From NCBI GenBank assembly GCA_012103375.1, contig WLWX01000001.1, positions 1,106,501 to 1,170,500 of the forward strand: a stretch of 64,000 nucleotides of DNA, given 5' to 3'. The notes beneath the pieces are model-generated. The model was not told the DNA's origin. It was given only the letters and a program-made list of their open reading frames with translations, and did not search any database. The stretch is from Paracoccaceae bacterium. Its GTDB lineage: Bacteria > Pseudomonadota > Alphaproteobacteria > Rhodobacterales > Rhodobacteraceae. The translations under genes and the position numbers were made by a program. This document shows positions 29,822 through 39,344 of the stretch, in pieces; within the stretch, counting starts at the first letter, position 1; each line of letters begins with the position of its first letter.

Positions 29822-30742
29822 GTGCAAGCCACTCTGAAATCACCGATCAGTTTTTCCGGCGTCGGCCTGCATGGCGGTCAGCCGGTTCGGATGACACTGC
29901 ACCCGGCTTCGGCCGAATTCGGCATCTGGTTCCGCCGCACTGACATCACCGACCGTGACGCTCTGATCGCCGCCAAATGGCACGCGGTGAGTGAATCGGA
30001 ACTCTGCACCCGGATCAGCAATGACGAAGGCGTCTCGGTCTCGACCGTCGAACACATTCTGGCAGCCATCGCTGGTTGCGGCATCCACAACGTTCTGATC
30101 GAAATCGACGGCCCCGAAGTGCCGATCCTGGACGGCAGCGCGGCCGAATTCGTCAGCGCCATCCTGGCACGTGGGCTGCGCCGGTCTGATGCGGTTGTGC
30201 GCGCCATCGAAATTCTGGAACCGGTCGAGGTTCGCCGCGGCGACGCATGGGCGCGTCTGGACCCGGGCGCGACCCTGTCCATCGACTTTCACATCGACTT
30301 TGCCGACGCCGCAATTGGCGTTCAGGACAAATCGCTGAACATGGCCAACGGCACGTTCGTTCACGAACTTTGCGACAGCCGCACCTTCTGCCGCTCGATC
30401 GACGTGGACGCGATGCGCGCCCGTGGTCTGGCGCTGGGTGGCACCTATGAAAACGCCGTGGTTGTTGACGGGGCTGATGTTCTGTCGCCCGGCGGCCTGC
30501 GCCACAAGGATGAGCCGGTGCGCCACAAGATGCTGGATGCGCTGGGTGACCTGGCCCTGGCCGGTGCCCCGATCCTGGGCAGCTATTCCGGCCACCGCGC
30601 CGGGCATGCACTGACCAACGCGCTGCTGCGGGCGCTGTTTGCCAACCCGGATGCCTACCGCATGGTGGATTGCGACGATGCGCGCACCGCGCAATTGCCC
30701 GGTGCCGGTCTTGATCGTTCGGACGCGCCGCTGACCGCGTAA
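29822..30742 (+). CDS. lpxC: UDP-3-O-acyl-GlcNAc deacetylase LpxC
   Basis: A 306-residue zinc enzyme for the committed step of lipid A synthesis. SGVGLHGG, VEHILAAIAG (zinc His near 78), RHKMLDALGDLAL (second zinc His and Asp near 235-239) and SGHRAGHALTNALLRAL (general acid His) are all present. The start is debatable: GTG at 29822 (VQATLKSPISF, the family N-terminus, preceded by GGGGA) or ATG at 29810 with no Shine-Dalgarno; I prefer the GTG. It has its own transcription unit after the ftsZ terminator. Confidence 0.94.
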   Translation: MQATLKSPISFSGVGLHGGQPVRMTLHPASAEFGIWFRRTDITDRDALIAAKWHAVSESELCTRISNDEGVSVSTVEHILAAIAGCGIHNVLIEIDGPEVPILDGSAAEFVSAILARGLRRSDAVVRAIEILEPVEVRRGDAWARLDPGATLSIDFHIDFADAAIGVQDKSLNMANGTFVHELCDSRTFCRSIDVDAMRARGLALGGTYENAVVVDGADVLSPGGLRHKDEPVRHKMLDALGDLALAGAPILGSYSGHRAGHALTNALLRALFANPDAYRMVDCDDARTAQLPGAGLDRSDAPLTA

Positions 30743-30877
30743 GGCGGTCTTCACGATGATCTGCGCATGTTTCCGCCAAAGGGCGTTTTCTCTGACCGGT
30801 GACCTGTGCTAGACCGAAGCGCGGATGGCGCGGTTTTGTCGTCCGAACTGTAAGAATAGACAGGTATAGGTGGCCCG

Positions 30878-31753
30878 ATGGCGCGACTCAGTCTCAAGCT
30901 GATGGCATCTGCAACGGCGGTTCTGCTGATCGCAGGGTGCAGTGGCGGTGGTGGCGGCATTCCAGGCGCTGGCGTGCTCAAGAACATGTTTGCGACGGAT
31001 GAAAAGCCGCTGGACAGTTTCTCGGCCGAGGAAATCTATCAACGGGCCGAATTTGAGCTGGAGAAAGGCGACGAAGAAGAAGCCGCCCGATACTTTGGCG
31101 AGGTTGAGCGCCTGTACCCCTATTCCGAATGGGCCAAGCGCGGGCTGATCATGCAGGCCTTCAGCTATCACCGGGACAAGGATTACGAAAACGCGCGTTC
31201 TGCGGCGCAGCGTTATGTCGATATCTATCCGGCTGACAAAGATGCCGCCTATGCGCAATATCTGCTGGCGCTGTCCTATTACGATCAGGTGGACGACGTG
31301 GGCCGTGATCAGGGGCTGACCTTTCAGGCGCTGCAATCCCTGCGCGAAGTGATCGAGAAATACCCCGACAGCGAATATGCCCGCTCGGCCAGTCTGAAAT
31401 TCGACCTTGCCTTCAACCATCTGGCTGGCAAGGAAATGGAGATCGGGCGCTATTATCTGCGCAAGAAACACTACACCAGCGGCATCAACCGGTTCCGCGT
31501 GGTGGTCGAGGAATTCCAGACCACGACCCACACGCCGGAAGCCCTGCACCGCCTGGTCGAAAGCTATCTGGCGCTTGGTCTGGATGCCGAAGCGCAGACA
31601 GCGGCGGCGATTCTGGGCCACAACTATCGCTCGACCGAGTGGTATCAGGACAGCTTTGCGCTGCTGCGCGGGCGCGGGCTTAGCCCCGAAGCCAAGGGCA
31701 GCGGCTGGCTGAGCCAGATTTACCGACAGGTTGTGAAGGGCCAATGGCTCTGA
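30878..31753 (+). CDS. bamD: Outer membrane assembly lipoprotein BamD
   Basis: A 291-residue lipoprotein of the BAM complex that inserts beta-barrel proteins into the outer membrane. The signal peptide ends in the lipobox LIAGC (Cys21), and the mature part is a series of TPR-like helices (AEEIYQRAEFELEKGD, YPYSEWAKRGL, YPDSEYARSASLKF). The order lpxC-bamD-recN is common in Rhodobacterales. The 135-bp gap before it shows no gene. Confidence 0.93.
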   Translation: MARLSLKLMASATAVLLIAGCSGGGGGIPGAGVLKNMFATDEKPLDSFSAEEIYQRAEFELEKGDEEEAARYFGEVERLYPYSEWAKRGLIMQAFSYHRDKDYENARSAAQRYVDIYPADKDAAYAQYLLALSYYDQVDDVGRDQGLTFQALQSLREVIEKYPDSEYARSASLKFDLAFNHLAGKEMEIGRYYLRKKHYTSGINRFRVVVEEFQTTTHTPEALHRLVESYLALGLDAEAQTAAAILGHNYRSTEWYQDSFALLRGRGLSPEAKGSGWLSQIYRQVVKGQWL

Positions 31754-31765
31754 CACACAGGGCGC

Positions 31766-33415
31766 ATGCTACGCGGCCTTGATATCCGTGATTTGCTGAT
31801 CATTGACCGGCTGGAACTTGGGTTTCAGCCGGGTCTGAACGTATTGACCGGAGAGACGGGTGCGGGCAAATCCATTCTGCTGGATGCGTTGGGGTTTGTG
31901 CTGGGCTGGCGGGGCCGCGCCGAACTGGTGCGCGCCGGGGCTGATCAGGGCGAAGTGATCGCCTGGTTCGATCTGGTCGCAGACCATCCCGCACGCAGGG
32001 TTCTGGAAGAGGCAGGCCTGCCGGTCGAGGATGAGTTGATCCTGCGCCGGGTCAATTCCGCCGACGGGCGCAAGACGGCCTATGTGAACGACCGCCGCGC
32101 CTCGGGCGAGGTGTTGCGCGCCCTGTCCGATACGCTGGTGGAATTGCACGGGCAGCATGATGATCGCGGGCTGTTGAACCCGCGCGGCCATCGCGCGTTG
32201 CTGGATGAATTCGCCGGGAACGACACGGCAATTGCTGCGGTGCGCACGGGGTGGCGCGGCAAGGCGGCGGCGCAAGCCGCGCTGGAGGCCGCGCAGACCG
32301 CCCTGGCCGAGGTCCGCGCTGAGGAGGAGTTTCTGCGCCACGCGGTGGGTGAGCTTGACGCGCTGAATCCGCAACCGGGGGAGGAGGCGACACTGGATGC
32401 CGCCCGCCGCCTGATGCAGAACGCCGAACGGATTCGCGAAGGAATAACCAAAGCACATCAATCACTTGGCACTGAAGGTGCCGAAGGCCCGATGCTGGAC
32501 GCGCAGCGCTGGCTGGATGACGCAGCGGGTGAGGTTGAGGGGCGATTGGACGCGCCTCTGGCGGCCCTGGGGCGCGCGTTGAACGAATTGGCCGAAGCGG
32601 AACAGGGGGTCGCGGGCTGCCTGCAGGCGCTGGATTTCGATCCCGGCGCATTGGAACAGGCAGAAGAGCGTTTGTTTGCGATCCGCGCGCTTGCCAGAAA
32701 GCACGAGGTTCTGCCCGATGACCTCTCTGCCTTCGCCGATTCGCTGCGCGCCAAAATCGCAGCTCTGGACGCGGGCGAAGGGGATCTGGCGCAGCTGGCG
32801 GAGGATCTGCGGCGCGCCGAAACCGCCTATGACAAGGCGGCGATGAAGCTGGGCAAGCGGCGCACCTCGGCGGCGAAACGGCTGGATGCGGCGATGGCCG
32901 CTGAACTGGCCCCGCTGAAGATGGAGCGTGCTGTCTTTGCAACCGAAATCATGCCTGCCGATCCCGGCCCTGAGGGGGCCGAGGCGGTCACTTTCACCGT
33001 CGCCACCAACCCCGGCGCGCCGTCCGGTGCGCTGAACAAGATCGCCTCGGGCGGAGAGCTCAGCCGGTTCCTGCTGGCGTTGAAGGTCTGCCTGACGGCG
33101 GGCAACGACGGCCTGACGCTGATCTTTGACGAGATTGATCGCGGTGTCGGCGGGGCCACGGCGGATGCGGTCGGGCGGCGGCTGGCCGCATTGGCCGAAG
33201 GATCGCAGGTGCTGGTCGTCACACACTCACCGCAAGTCGCGGCGCGCGGCGGGCACCACTGGCAGGTCAGCAAATCGGTCGCCGGAGAGGTTACGACATC
33301 TGCCGTCATCCCACTGGATCCACCCGCCCGCGTGGACGAGATTGCGCGGATGCTGGCAGGCGACACGGTGTCGGAGGAGGCACGCGCGGCAGCACGGGCG
33401 CTGTTGGCGGGGTAG
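31766..33415 (+). CDS. recN: DNA repair ATPase RecN
   Basis: A 549-residue SMC-like ATPase for double-strand break repair. The Walker A is GETGAGKSILLDAL (near 29-42), ELHGQHDDRGLL is the RecN Q-loop region, a coiled-coil middle is evident, and GGELSRFLLALK plus LIFDEIDRGVGG form the signature and Walker B at the C-terminus. It begins 12 bases after bamD. It is followed by a family B repeat and then IS630 copy 2. Confidence 0.95.
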   Translation: MLRGLDIRDLLIIDRLELGFQPGLNVLTGETGAGKSILLDALGFVLGWRGRAELVRAGADQGEVIAWFDLVADHPARRVLEEAGLPVEDELILRRVNSADGRKTAYVNDRRASGEVLRALSDTLVELHGQHDDRGLLNPRGHRALLDEFAGNDTAIAAVRTGWRGKAAAQAALEAAQTALAEVRAEEEFLRHAVGELDALNPQPGEEATLDAARRLMQNAERIREGITKAHQSLGTEGAEGPMLDAQRWLDDAAGEVEGRLDAPLAALGRALNELAEAEQGVAGCLQALDFDPGALEQAEERLFAIRALARKHEVLPDDLSAFADSLRAKIAALDAGEGDLAQLAEDLRRAETAYDKAAMKLGKRRTSAAKRLDAAMAAELAPLKMERAVFATEIMPADPGPEGAEAVTFTVATNPGAPSGALNKIASGGELSRFLLALKVCLTAGNDGLTLIFDEIDRGVGGATADAVGRRLAALAEGSQVLVVTHSPQVAARGGHHWQVSKSVAGEVTTSAVIPLDPPARVDEIARMLAGDTVSEEARAAARALLAG

Positions 33416-33470
33416 GGGTATGGGTGCAGCGCTGTTGGCCTGGAGTGGATGTTCGCACAGCCCACTTCTT

Positions 33471-33655
33471 CGCCCGGAATCAAGCCCGATAGGGCGCCGG
33501 GCGATCGCCTGACCGTCCCCCGGGCAGGCGATTTCGTCGGGTCGTGAGTTCTTCCTATCTCAGAGTTATCGCTGCGCCATAAATTGCCACACACGCAAGT
33601 TGGATCGCCTACCCCCGGTCAGACGCTCGCCCGGCTTGGCGATTGATCACCAACC
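33471..33655. repeat. Intergenic structured repeat, family B copy 2
   Basis: Occupies most of the 272-bp stretch between recN and IS630 copy 2. The nested palindrome CGCCCGG...CCGGGCG with inner GCCC-GATA-GGGC is followed by ATCGCCTG (33504-33511) pairing with CAGGCGAT (33525-33532), loop 13 bases. In copy 1 the same stem is AGCGCCTG/CAGGCGCT, a matched double change. Further similarity continues to CGCCCGGCTTGGCGAT. Confidence 0.8.
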
Positions 33656-33687
33656 TCTGCGCGGGGCCATGTCCACTTCGGATATCT

Positions 33688-34744
33688 TAAAGCGTTTCGG
33701 CTTGAACCTGAATCGCGAGGGATTCCCTTGAGACCTGATCTGTGATTCATCCTGTTTGGGAGGATGGATCATGTCAGCACCTTTGCCATCTGCGCTTCGG
33801 ATACGGTTTCAGAGATACATTGAAGAAGGGTTGAGCGGGCGCGCGGCGGCGTTGCGGTTGAAGCTGTCGCCTGCCACAGGCGCGCGGTGGGCGCGTCAGG
33901 TGAGGATGAAGGGTCATGCGGAACCTGCCCGGCAGGGACCGCCGCGCGGCAAGGGAAAGCTGGCTCCGCATCGGGAATTCTTTGAGGAGTTGATCGCACA
34001 AGACCCTGACATCACGCTCTTTGAGTTGCGTAATGCGCTGGCCGATGCAGAGGGTGTGCGGGTGCATCACTCCTCCATCGCCAACCTTCTGTCCCGGCTC
34101 GGCTTCACGTACAAAAAAAGTCGCTGGTCGCCACCGAGCGCCGCCGCGCCAAGGTAAGGCAGCAACGGGCCGACTGGTTCAGATACCGCTCGCCAGCCAT
34201 TGCGACCTTTCCTGAGCGCGTTGTCTTTATTGACGAAACCGCAGTGAAGACAAACCTCACGCGCCTACGCGGCAGAGCCAAGCGCGGTAAGCGCCTGACG
34301 ATGGATGCGCCCTTCGGAAGCTGGGGAACCCAAACCTTGATCGCGGGCCTGACCCAAGGCGCGCTGATCGCACCTTGGGTCATCAAGGGAGCGATAGATG
34401 GCCCCGCCTTCGCGGCCTACATCCGCGAAGTGCTGGTCCCCGAGATCAACCCCGGCACTGTCGTCATTCTCGACAACCTGGCAACCCACCGGAATAAGGA
34501 GGCGACGCAGGCTTTACGCAATCACGGCTGCTGGTTCCTTTACCTGCCACCGTACTCGCCCGACCTGAATCCCATCGAGCAGGCCTTCTCTAAACTGAAA
34601 GCCCATTTGCGACGGATCGGGGCCAGGTCCTTTACCCAGGTCTTCGAAGCAATCGGAGCAATCTGCGATCTCTACGACCCAGTAGAATGCTGGAACTACT
34701 TTAAGGCCGCCGGATATGTCTCAGGTTAATGTCGAAACGCTTTA
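33688..34744 (+). mobile_element. IS630-family insertion sequence, copy 2
   Basis: A 1057-bp element with the same inverted repeats (TAAAGCGTTTCG...) and TA target edges as copy 1, same orientation. I see only two differences from copy 1: one base in the left terminal region (GTTTCGG versus GTTTCGT) and C at 34311 where copy 1 has T. The right end lies 25 bases from the stop of the convergent FAD-oxidase gene. Confidence 0.93.
33771..34729 (+). CDS. IS630-family transposase (copy 2, -1 frameshift)
   Basis: Two frames (33771-34157 and the catalytic half ending 34729) are joined by the same A7 slippage site. DDE residues lie in FIDETAVKT, VILDNLATHRN and LNPIEQAFSK. It keeps the conserved Pro in MDAPFGSWG, so this copy looks intact and is the more likely source of active transposase. 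Confidence 0.88.
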
Positions 34745-34769
34745 GGCTTGCCACCCATCCGACTCCACC

Positions 34770-36143
34770 TCAATTCACCTGCACAACCTTCCCGGGGTTC
34801 AGGATATTCCCCGGATCCAGCGCCTTCTTGATCTCGCCCATCACGCCCCAGGCTGGCCCGTGTTCTTCGGCCATATCGGCCATTTTGCCGATCCCGACGC
34901 CGTGTTCACCGGTGACCGTCCCGCCCAGGCGAAGCGCGCGTTCCGCCAGCCGGGCGCTGATCTGCTTGGCGGCGGCGACTTCTTCCGGGTTATCGACGTC
35001 CACCAGCAGTGTCGCGTGGAAGTTGCCATCACCCACATGCCCCAGGATCGGCCCCGGAAACGGCGCCTTGGCCAGGTCTTCCTGGGTTTCCGCAACCGCC
35101 TCGGCGAGATTAGAGATCGGCACGCAGATGTCGGTTGCCTGCCCGCGCGCACCGGGGCGCAGCGCGGTATGGGCGTAAAACCCGTCATGGCGCATCCGCC
35201 ACAGGGCGCGGCGATCTTCTTCACGGCTGGCTTGCTGGAACTCTCCGGCGCCGAAATCATTCGCCACCTCGGCAAAGCGCGCCGCACTTTCCGCGACCGA
35301 TGCGTCAGAGCCGTGGAATTCCAGCATCAGATGCGGCAATTCGGGATAGTCCGTCCCGGCATAGGCATTGAAGGACTGAACGGACAGCGTGTCCAGCAAC
35401 TCAATCCGGGCCATCGGAATGCCCGCCTGAATGGTCGCGATCACCGTATCGACGGCGGCTGCCACACTTGGAAAGCTGGTCATTGCGGCCATCGTCGCCT
35501 CGGGCCGGCCATGCAGTTTCAGCGTCAGTTCCGTGATCAGCCCCAGCGTGCCTTCCGACCCGACGAACAACGCCGTCAGGTCATATCCGGCCGAGGATTT
35601 GCGCGCCCGTGTCCCGGTTTGGATGATCCGCCCGTCGGCCATCACGACCTCCAGCCCCAGCACGTTGTCGCGCATCGTGCCATAGCGTACCGCCGTCGTC
35701 CCCGAAGCGCGCGTCGCCGCCATGCCGCCCAGTGCCGCATCGGCGCCGGGATCGACCGAAAACATCAGGCCGGTTGCGCGCAGCTCCTCATCCAGCTCGC
35801 GCCGGGTCACACCAGGTTGCACCCGGCAGGTCAGGTCTTCGGGATGCACCTCGGTCACCTTTTTCATGCGCGAGAAGTCGACCGTCACCCCACCGCGCGT
35901 CGCCAGCGAGTGCCCTTCAAGCGAGGTCCCCGTGCCCCAGGGAACCACGGGACAGCCAAAGCGCGCGCAAATCTTCACAATGTCCGAGACTTGTTGCGTC
36001 GACGTCGGGAATGCCACCGCATCAGGTGGTGCATCGGAAAAATGCACCTCGGACTTACCGTGAATCTCCAGATCGGCCTTGGCGGTGCTCAAGCCTTCGC
36101 CTAACAGGGTCTGCAGTTCGGCAATGGCGGCAGAAATCGTCAT
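34770..36143 (-). CDS. FAD-linked oxidase, GlcD/D-lactate dehydrogenase type
   Basis: A 457-residue flavoprotein with N-terminal FAD_binding_4 (VVPWGTGTSLEGHSLATRGG, DPGADAALGGMAATRASGT) and C-terminal FAD-oxidase_C domain (HVGDGNFHATLLVD with the catalytic His pair; GEHGVGIGK). Members oxidise D-lactate, glycolate or other D-2-hydroxy acids and pass electrons to the respiratory chain. The substrate cannot be told from sequence; no GlcE/GlcF neighbours are present, which favours a single-subunit D-lactate dehydrogenase. ATG at 36143 gives MTISAAIAELQ; the longer frame upstream is unlikely. Confidence 0.87.
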   Translation of the reverse strand: MTISAAIAELQTLLGEGLSTAKADLEIHGKSEVHFSDAPPDAVAFPTSTQQVSDIVKICARFGCPVVPWGTGTSLEGHSLATRGGVTVDFSRMKKVTEVHPEDLTCRVQPGVTRRELDEELRATGLMFSVDPGADAALGGMAATRASGTTAVRYGTMRDNVLGLEVVMADGRIIQTGTRARKSSAGYDLTALFVGSEGTLGLITELTLKLHGRPEATMAAMTSFPSVAAAVDTVIATIQAGIPMARIELLDTLSVQSFNAYAGTDYPELPHLMLEFHGSDASVAESAARFAEVANDFGAGEFQQASREEDRRALWRMRHDGFYAHTALRPGARGQATDICVPISNLAEAVAETQEDLAKAPFPGPILGHVGDGNFHATLLVDVDNPEEVAAAKQISARLAERALRLGGTVTGEHGVGIGKMADMAEEHGPAWGVMGEIKKALDPGNILNPGKVVQVN

Positions 36144-36243
36144 GACGCGGATCCTCGTTGGTCTTGCCGGGCAGTACCCTAAGCCAGTCAGGCGGCATGG
36201 GGAAGTCCGACGGATCGCCTGACCGGAGCACGCAGCCAGGGCG

Positions 36244-37926
36244 ATGAACGACCGCACGCGCACCATTCTGATGGCCCGATGGGCCAGGGCGATGGCCGCG
36301 CAGCGGCGCGCCTGGCGGGTGCTGCGCAGCCGCGGCCCCAGTCAGCTGCAATTCTGGATCATCGCGCTGATCATCGGGTGTTCTGCCGGGTTCGCGGCAT
36401 TGTTGTTTCGCAAGGGCATCAACCTGTTACAGGCCGCTTTGTACGGCACAGATGACACGGCGCGCCTGCACACTTTTGCGGAAACACTCGCCTGGTACTG
36501 GATTTTGCTGATTCCGATTGCGGGCGGATTGATCGTTGGCATCCTCCTCAACCGGTATACGCCCGATGGTCAGGTGCGCGCGGTTGCCGATGTGATCGAA
36601 GGGGCGGCCCTGCATGAGGGGCGGGTCGAAACCAAAGCCGGGCTCGCCTCGGCGGCGGCTTCGCTGATCACACTGTCTTCGGGGGGATCAACGGGCCGCG
36701 AGGGGCCGGTGGTGCATCTGGCGGCGATGATCTCCTCCTGGGTGTCGAACCGGATCAATGCAGACGGGATCACCGGCCGGGATCTGCTGGGCTGCGCCGT
36801 GGCCGCCGCCGTCAGCGCGTCGTTCAACGCCCCCATCGCTGGGGCGCTGTTCGCGCTGGAGGTCGTGTTGCGCCACTTTGCGGTCCACGCCTTTGCGCCC
36901 ATTGTTATCGCCAGCGCCGCGGGCACCGTCATCAGCCGTCTGGCTTTCGGCGATGTCACCGAATTCACGCTGGGCACAGACGGCGCATTGGAATTCTATG
37001 TTGAATTGCCCGCCTTCATTCTGCTTGGTCTGGTCTGTGGTGTCGTCGCGGTCATCCTGATGCGCGGGATCTTCTGGGCGGATGATTTTGCCAGCCAGGT
37101 CCAGGCCCGCACCCGCCTGCCACGGATCCTGCGCCCCGCAGTGGCCGGTGCGATGCTGGGCGCGCTGGCGATCTGGTTCCCGCATATCATCGGCGTCGGA
37201 TATGAGACGACCTCGGACGCGCTGACCGGGAACCTGCTGCTGCGCGAGGTGATTATTTTAGCCGCCCTGAAGGTCGTCGCTGTTGCCATCACCATGTCGG
37301 GGCGGATGGGGGGCGGGGTGTTTTCGCCCTCGCTGATGATCGGGGCGCTGACCGGGCTGGCGTTCGGGCTGATCGCAACGGCGGTGTTCCCGAACGTGTC
37401 GGGATCCGAAACGCTTTACGCGCTGGCCGGAATGGGGGCGGTGGCGGCTGCGGTTCTGGGGGCGCCGATATCCACAACGCTGATCGTGTTTGAACTGACC
37501 GGCGACTGGCAAACCGGGCTGGCGGTCATGGTCGCGGTGTCGCTGTCGACGGCGCTGGCCTCGCGCCTTGTGCATCGCTCGTTCTTCCTCACCCAGATCG
37601 AACGGCGCGGCGTGCATCTGGCCGCCGGGCCGCAGGCCTATCTGCTGGCGATGTTCAGCGCCCGCCACGTGATGCGCCCGGTCGACGGGGATGAGGCGAC
37701 CGAGGCTTGCTGGGATCTGATCGCCGAAGGCGTTCAGGTTGACGCTGACGCCACGCTGGAGGTCGCAATGCCATTGTTTGAGGTGTCGAACCTTGCCTAT
37801 GTTCCCGTGGTTACGCAGGCCGAGGATGGCAGCGCACCAGAACTTCTGGGCGCGCTTTATCAGGTGGACGCGCTCAGGGCCTACAACCGCGCACTGGCCG
37901 CAACAGCTGCGGAAGAACATTCCTGA
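36244..37926 (+). CDS. ClC-family chloride channel/antiporter with C-terminal CBS-like region
   Basis: A 560-residue membrane protein with 10 or more hydrophobic segments. GGSTGREGPVVHLAA (near 145-160, the gating Glu of GREGP), GGGVFSPSLMIGA and the C-terminal LGAPISTTLIVFELTGD are the chloride-binding blocks of the family. About 100 residues after the last membrane segment resemble a CBS-type regulatory domain (HVMRPVDGDEATEACW). Presence of the gating Glu leaves both channel and H+/Cl- exchange possible. Confidence 0.88.
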   Translation: MNDRTRTILMARWARAMAAQRRAWRVLRSRGPSQLQFWIIALIIGCSAGFAALLFRKGINLLQAALYGTDDTARLHTFAETLAWYWILLIPIAGGLIVGILLNRYTPDGQVRAVADVIEGAALHEGRVETKAGLASAAASLITLSSGGSTGREGPVVHLAAMISSWVSNRINADGITGRDLLGCAVAAAVSASFNAPIAGALFALEVVLRHFAVHAFAPIVIASAAGTVISRLAFGDVTEFTLGTDGALEFYVELPAFILLGLVCGVVAVILMRGIFWADDFASQVQARTRLPRILRPAVAGAMLGALAIWFPHIIGVGYETTSDALTGNLLLREVIILAALKVVAVAITMSGRMGGGVFSPSLMIGALTGLAFGLIATAVFPNVSGSETLYALAGMGAVAAAVLGAPISTTLIVFELTGDWQTGLAVMVAVSLSTALASRLVHRSFFLTQIERRGVHLAAGPQAYLLAMFSARHVMRPVDGDEATEACWDLIAEGVQVDADATLEVAMPLFEVSNLAYVPVVTQAEDGSAPELLGALYQVDALRAYNRALAATAAEEHS

Positions 37927-37969
37927 CAGCCTGCGCCATGCACGGCCTGAACAAACGAAGGGGCAACTG

Positions 37970-39178
37970 ATGACTGAGGTTTTCACCGGCAGCTTCACCC
38001 AGCAGGATCCCCTGCCACCGGCGGCGATCGAAGCGGCGAATGCCGTCATGCGATCTGGCAGGCTGCACCGCTATAACCTGACCGAGGGCGAAGTCGGAGA
38101 GGCCGCATTGCTCGAATCCGAATTCGCCGCCTTCGCCGGCGCGCGCCACTGCGTCGCCGTCGCCTCGGGCGGGCAGGCCATGGCCATAGCCCTGCGCGCC
38201 ACGGGCGTCGCCCTCGGCACGCCGGTGCTGACCAACGCTTTCACACTCGCCCCCGTTCCCGGCGCCATCGCGGCGGTTGGGGCGCAACCGGTCTTCGTCG
38301 GCACGACCGAGGCGCTGACAATCGACCTTGATGATCTTGCGGCAAAGATCGCGACCACCAGGGCCCGCCACCTGCTGCTGTCCCACATGCGTGGGCACAT
38401 CGCCGACATGGACGCGCTGATGACGATCTGCGACGGCGCGGGCGTGACGGTGATCGAGGATTGCGCCCACACCATGGGGGCGGATTGGAACGGCACGCCC
38501 TCGGGCCGTCACGGGGCGTTGGCCTGCTATTCCACCCAGACCTACAAGCACATAAATTCGGGCGAAGGCGGGCTGCTGACCACCGACGATCCGGACCTTG
38601 CCGCCAAGGCGGTGCTGATGTCGGGCAGCTATATGCTCTATGCCCACCACGGCACCGCGCCCGCGCGCGAGGTGTTCGAGGCGCACCGCTACGACACCCC
38701 CAACATGTCCGCCCGGATGGACCACCTGCGCGCCGCCATCCTGCGCCCGCAAATCCCGCTTCTGCCCGAACGCCGCGCCGCCTGGAACGCCCTCTATGCA
38801 GCGGTCGAAGATGGTCTGCGCGGCCTCAACCAACTCGCCCTGATCGACCGCGACCCCCGCGAAGGCTTTGTCGCCTCGTCAATCCAGTGGCGGCTGCCCG
38901 AATGGCCAGCCGCCGCCATCGAAGCGCTGATCGCCGCCTGTGCCACCCGCGGCGTGGCCCTGAAATGGTTCGGTGCTGCCACGCCCACCGGCTTCACTTC
39001 GCGCCATTCCCACTGGCACTACGCCAACCCCGAACCGCTGCCCAGGACCGAGGCGATCCTGTCAACCCTGATCGACATGCGCCTGCCACTAACATTCACC
39101 ACCGAGGGCGCCGCCCTGATCGCCCGAATTATTGCCGACGAGGTGCGAAACCACACCCCGCCCCAACCCCATCATTGA
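37970..39178 (+). CDS. DegT/DnrJ/EryC1/StrS-family aminotransferase
   Basis: A 402-residue PLP enzyme. VIEDCAHTMGADWNG (Asp that holds the PLP ring nitrogen) and CYSTQTYKHINSGEGG (Lys near 196 for the internal aldimine) are typical of sugar aminotransferases of this family. The sugar or other substrate is unknown, and no nucleotide-sugar genes are adjacent. It follows the ClC gene after 43 bases. Its last codons (His-His-stop) are formed by a family A repeat that begins at 39170, so the repeat has probably supplied the stop. Confidence 0.85.
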   Translation: MTEVFTGSFTQQDPLPPAAIEAANAVMRSGRLHRYNLTEGEVGEAALLESEFAAFAGARHCVAVASGGQAMAIALRATGVALGTPVLTNAFTLAPVPGAIAAVGAQPVFVGTTEALTIDLDDLAAKIATTRARHLLLSHMRGHIADMDALMTICDGAGVTVIEDCAHTMGADWNGTPSGRHGALACYSTQTYKHINSGEGGLLTTDDPDLAAKAVLMSGSYMLYAHHGTAPAREVFEAHRYDTPNMSARMDHLRAAILRPQIPLLPERRAAWNALYAAVEDGLRGLNQLALIDRDPREGFVASSIQWRLPEWPAAAIEALIAACATRGVALKWFGAATPTGFTSRHSHWHYANPEPLPRTEAILSTLIDMRLPLTFTTEGAALIARIIADEVRNHTPPQPHH

Positions 39179-39199
39179 CCCAGAAATATCCCGGGGAGG
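39170..39199 (-). repeat. Family A repeat, single arm
   Basis: CATCATTGACCC-A-GAAATATCCC-GGGGAGG corresponds to one arm of the long inverted repeat at 2463-2547. It covers the aminotransferase stop codon. Confidence 0.75.
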
Positions 39200-39200
39200 T

Positions 39201-39222
39201 CTGGAGGGGCTGGCCCCTCCAG
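39201..39222. terminator. Strong hairpin after the aminotransferase gene
   Basis: CTGGAGGGG-CTGG-CCCCTCCAG is a perfect 9-bp stem with a 4-base loop, 22 bases after the stop. No T-run follows, so it may stabilise the 3' end or assist termination rather than being a classical terminator. Confidence 0.45.
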
Positions 39223-39344
39223 CTACGGCTCGCAGCCACGAACCGGCGGATTTTACATCCGACGGCCCCGGCCCGGTCGGCGCACAACGTTGACTCCACG
39301 CGCCTTGCACCCGACCATTGAACCCACCGTACCGGAGCGCAAAG

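Noticed and set aside
26747-34744. Composite transposon made of two IS630 copies carrying ftsZ to recN
   Set aside because: The enclosed genes are in their ancestral dcw order, and IS630 elements do not normally mobilise as composites. Two independent insertions are simpler.
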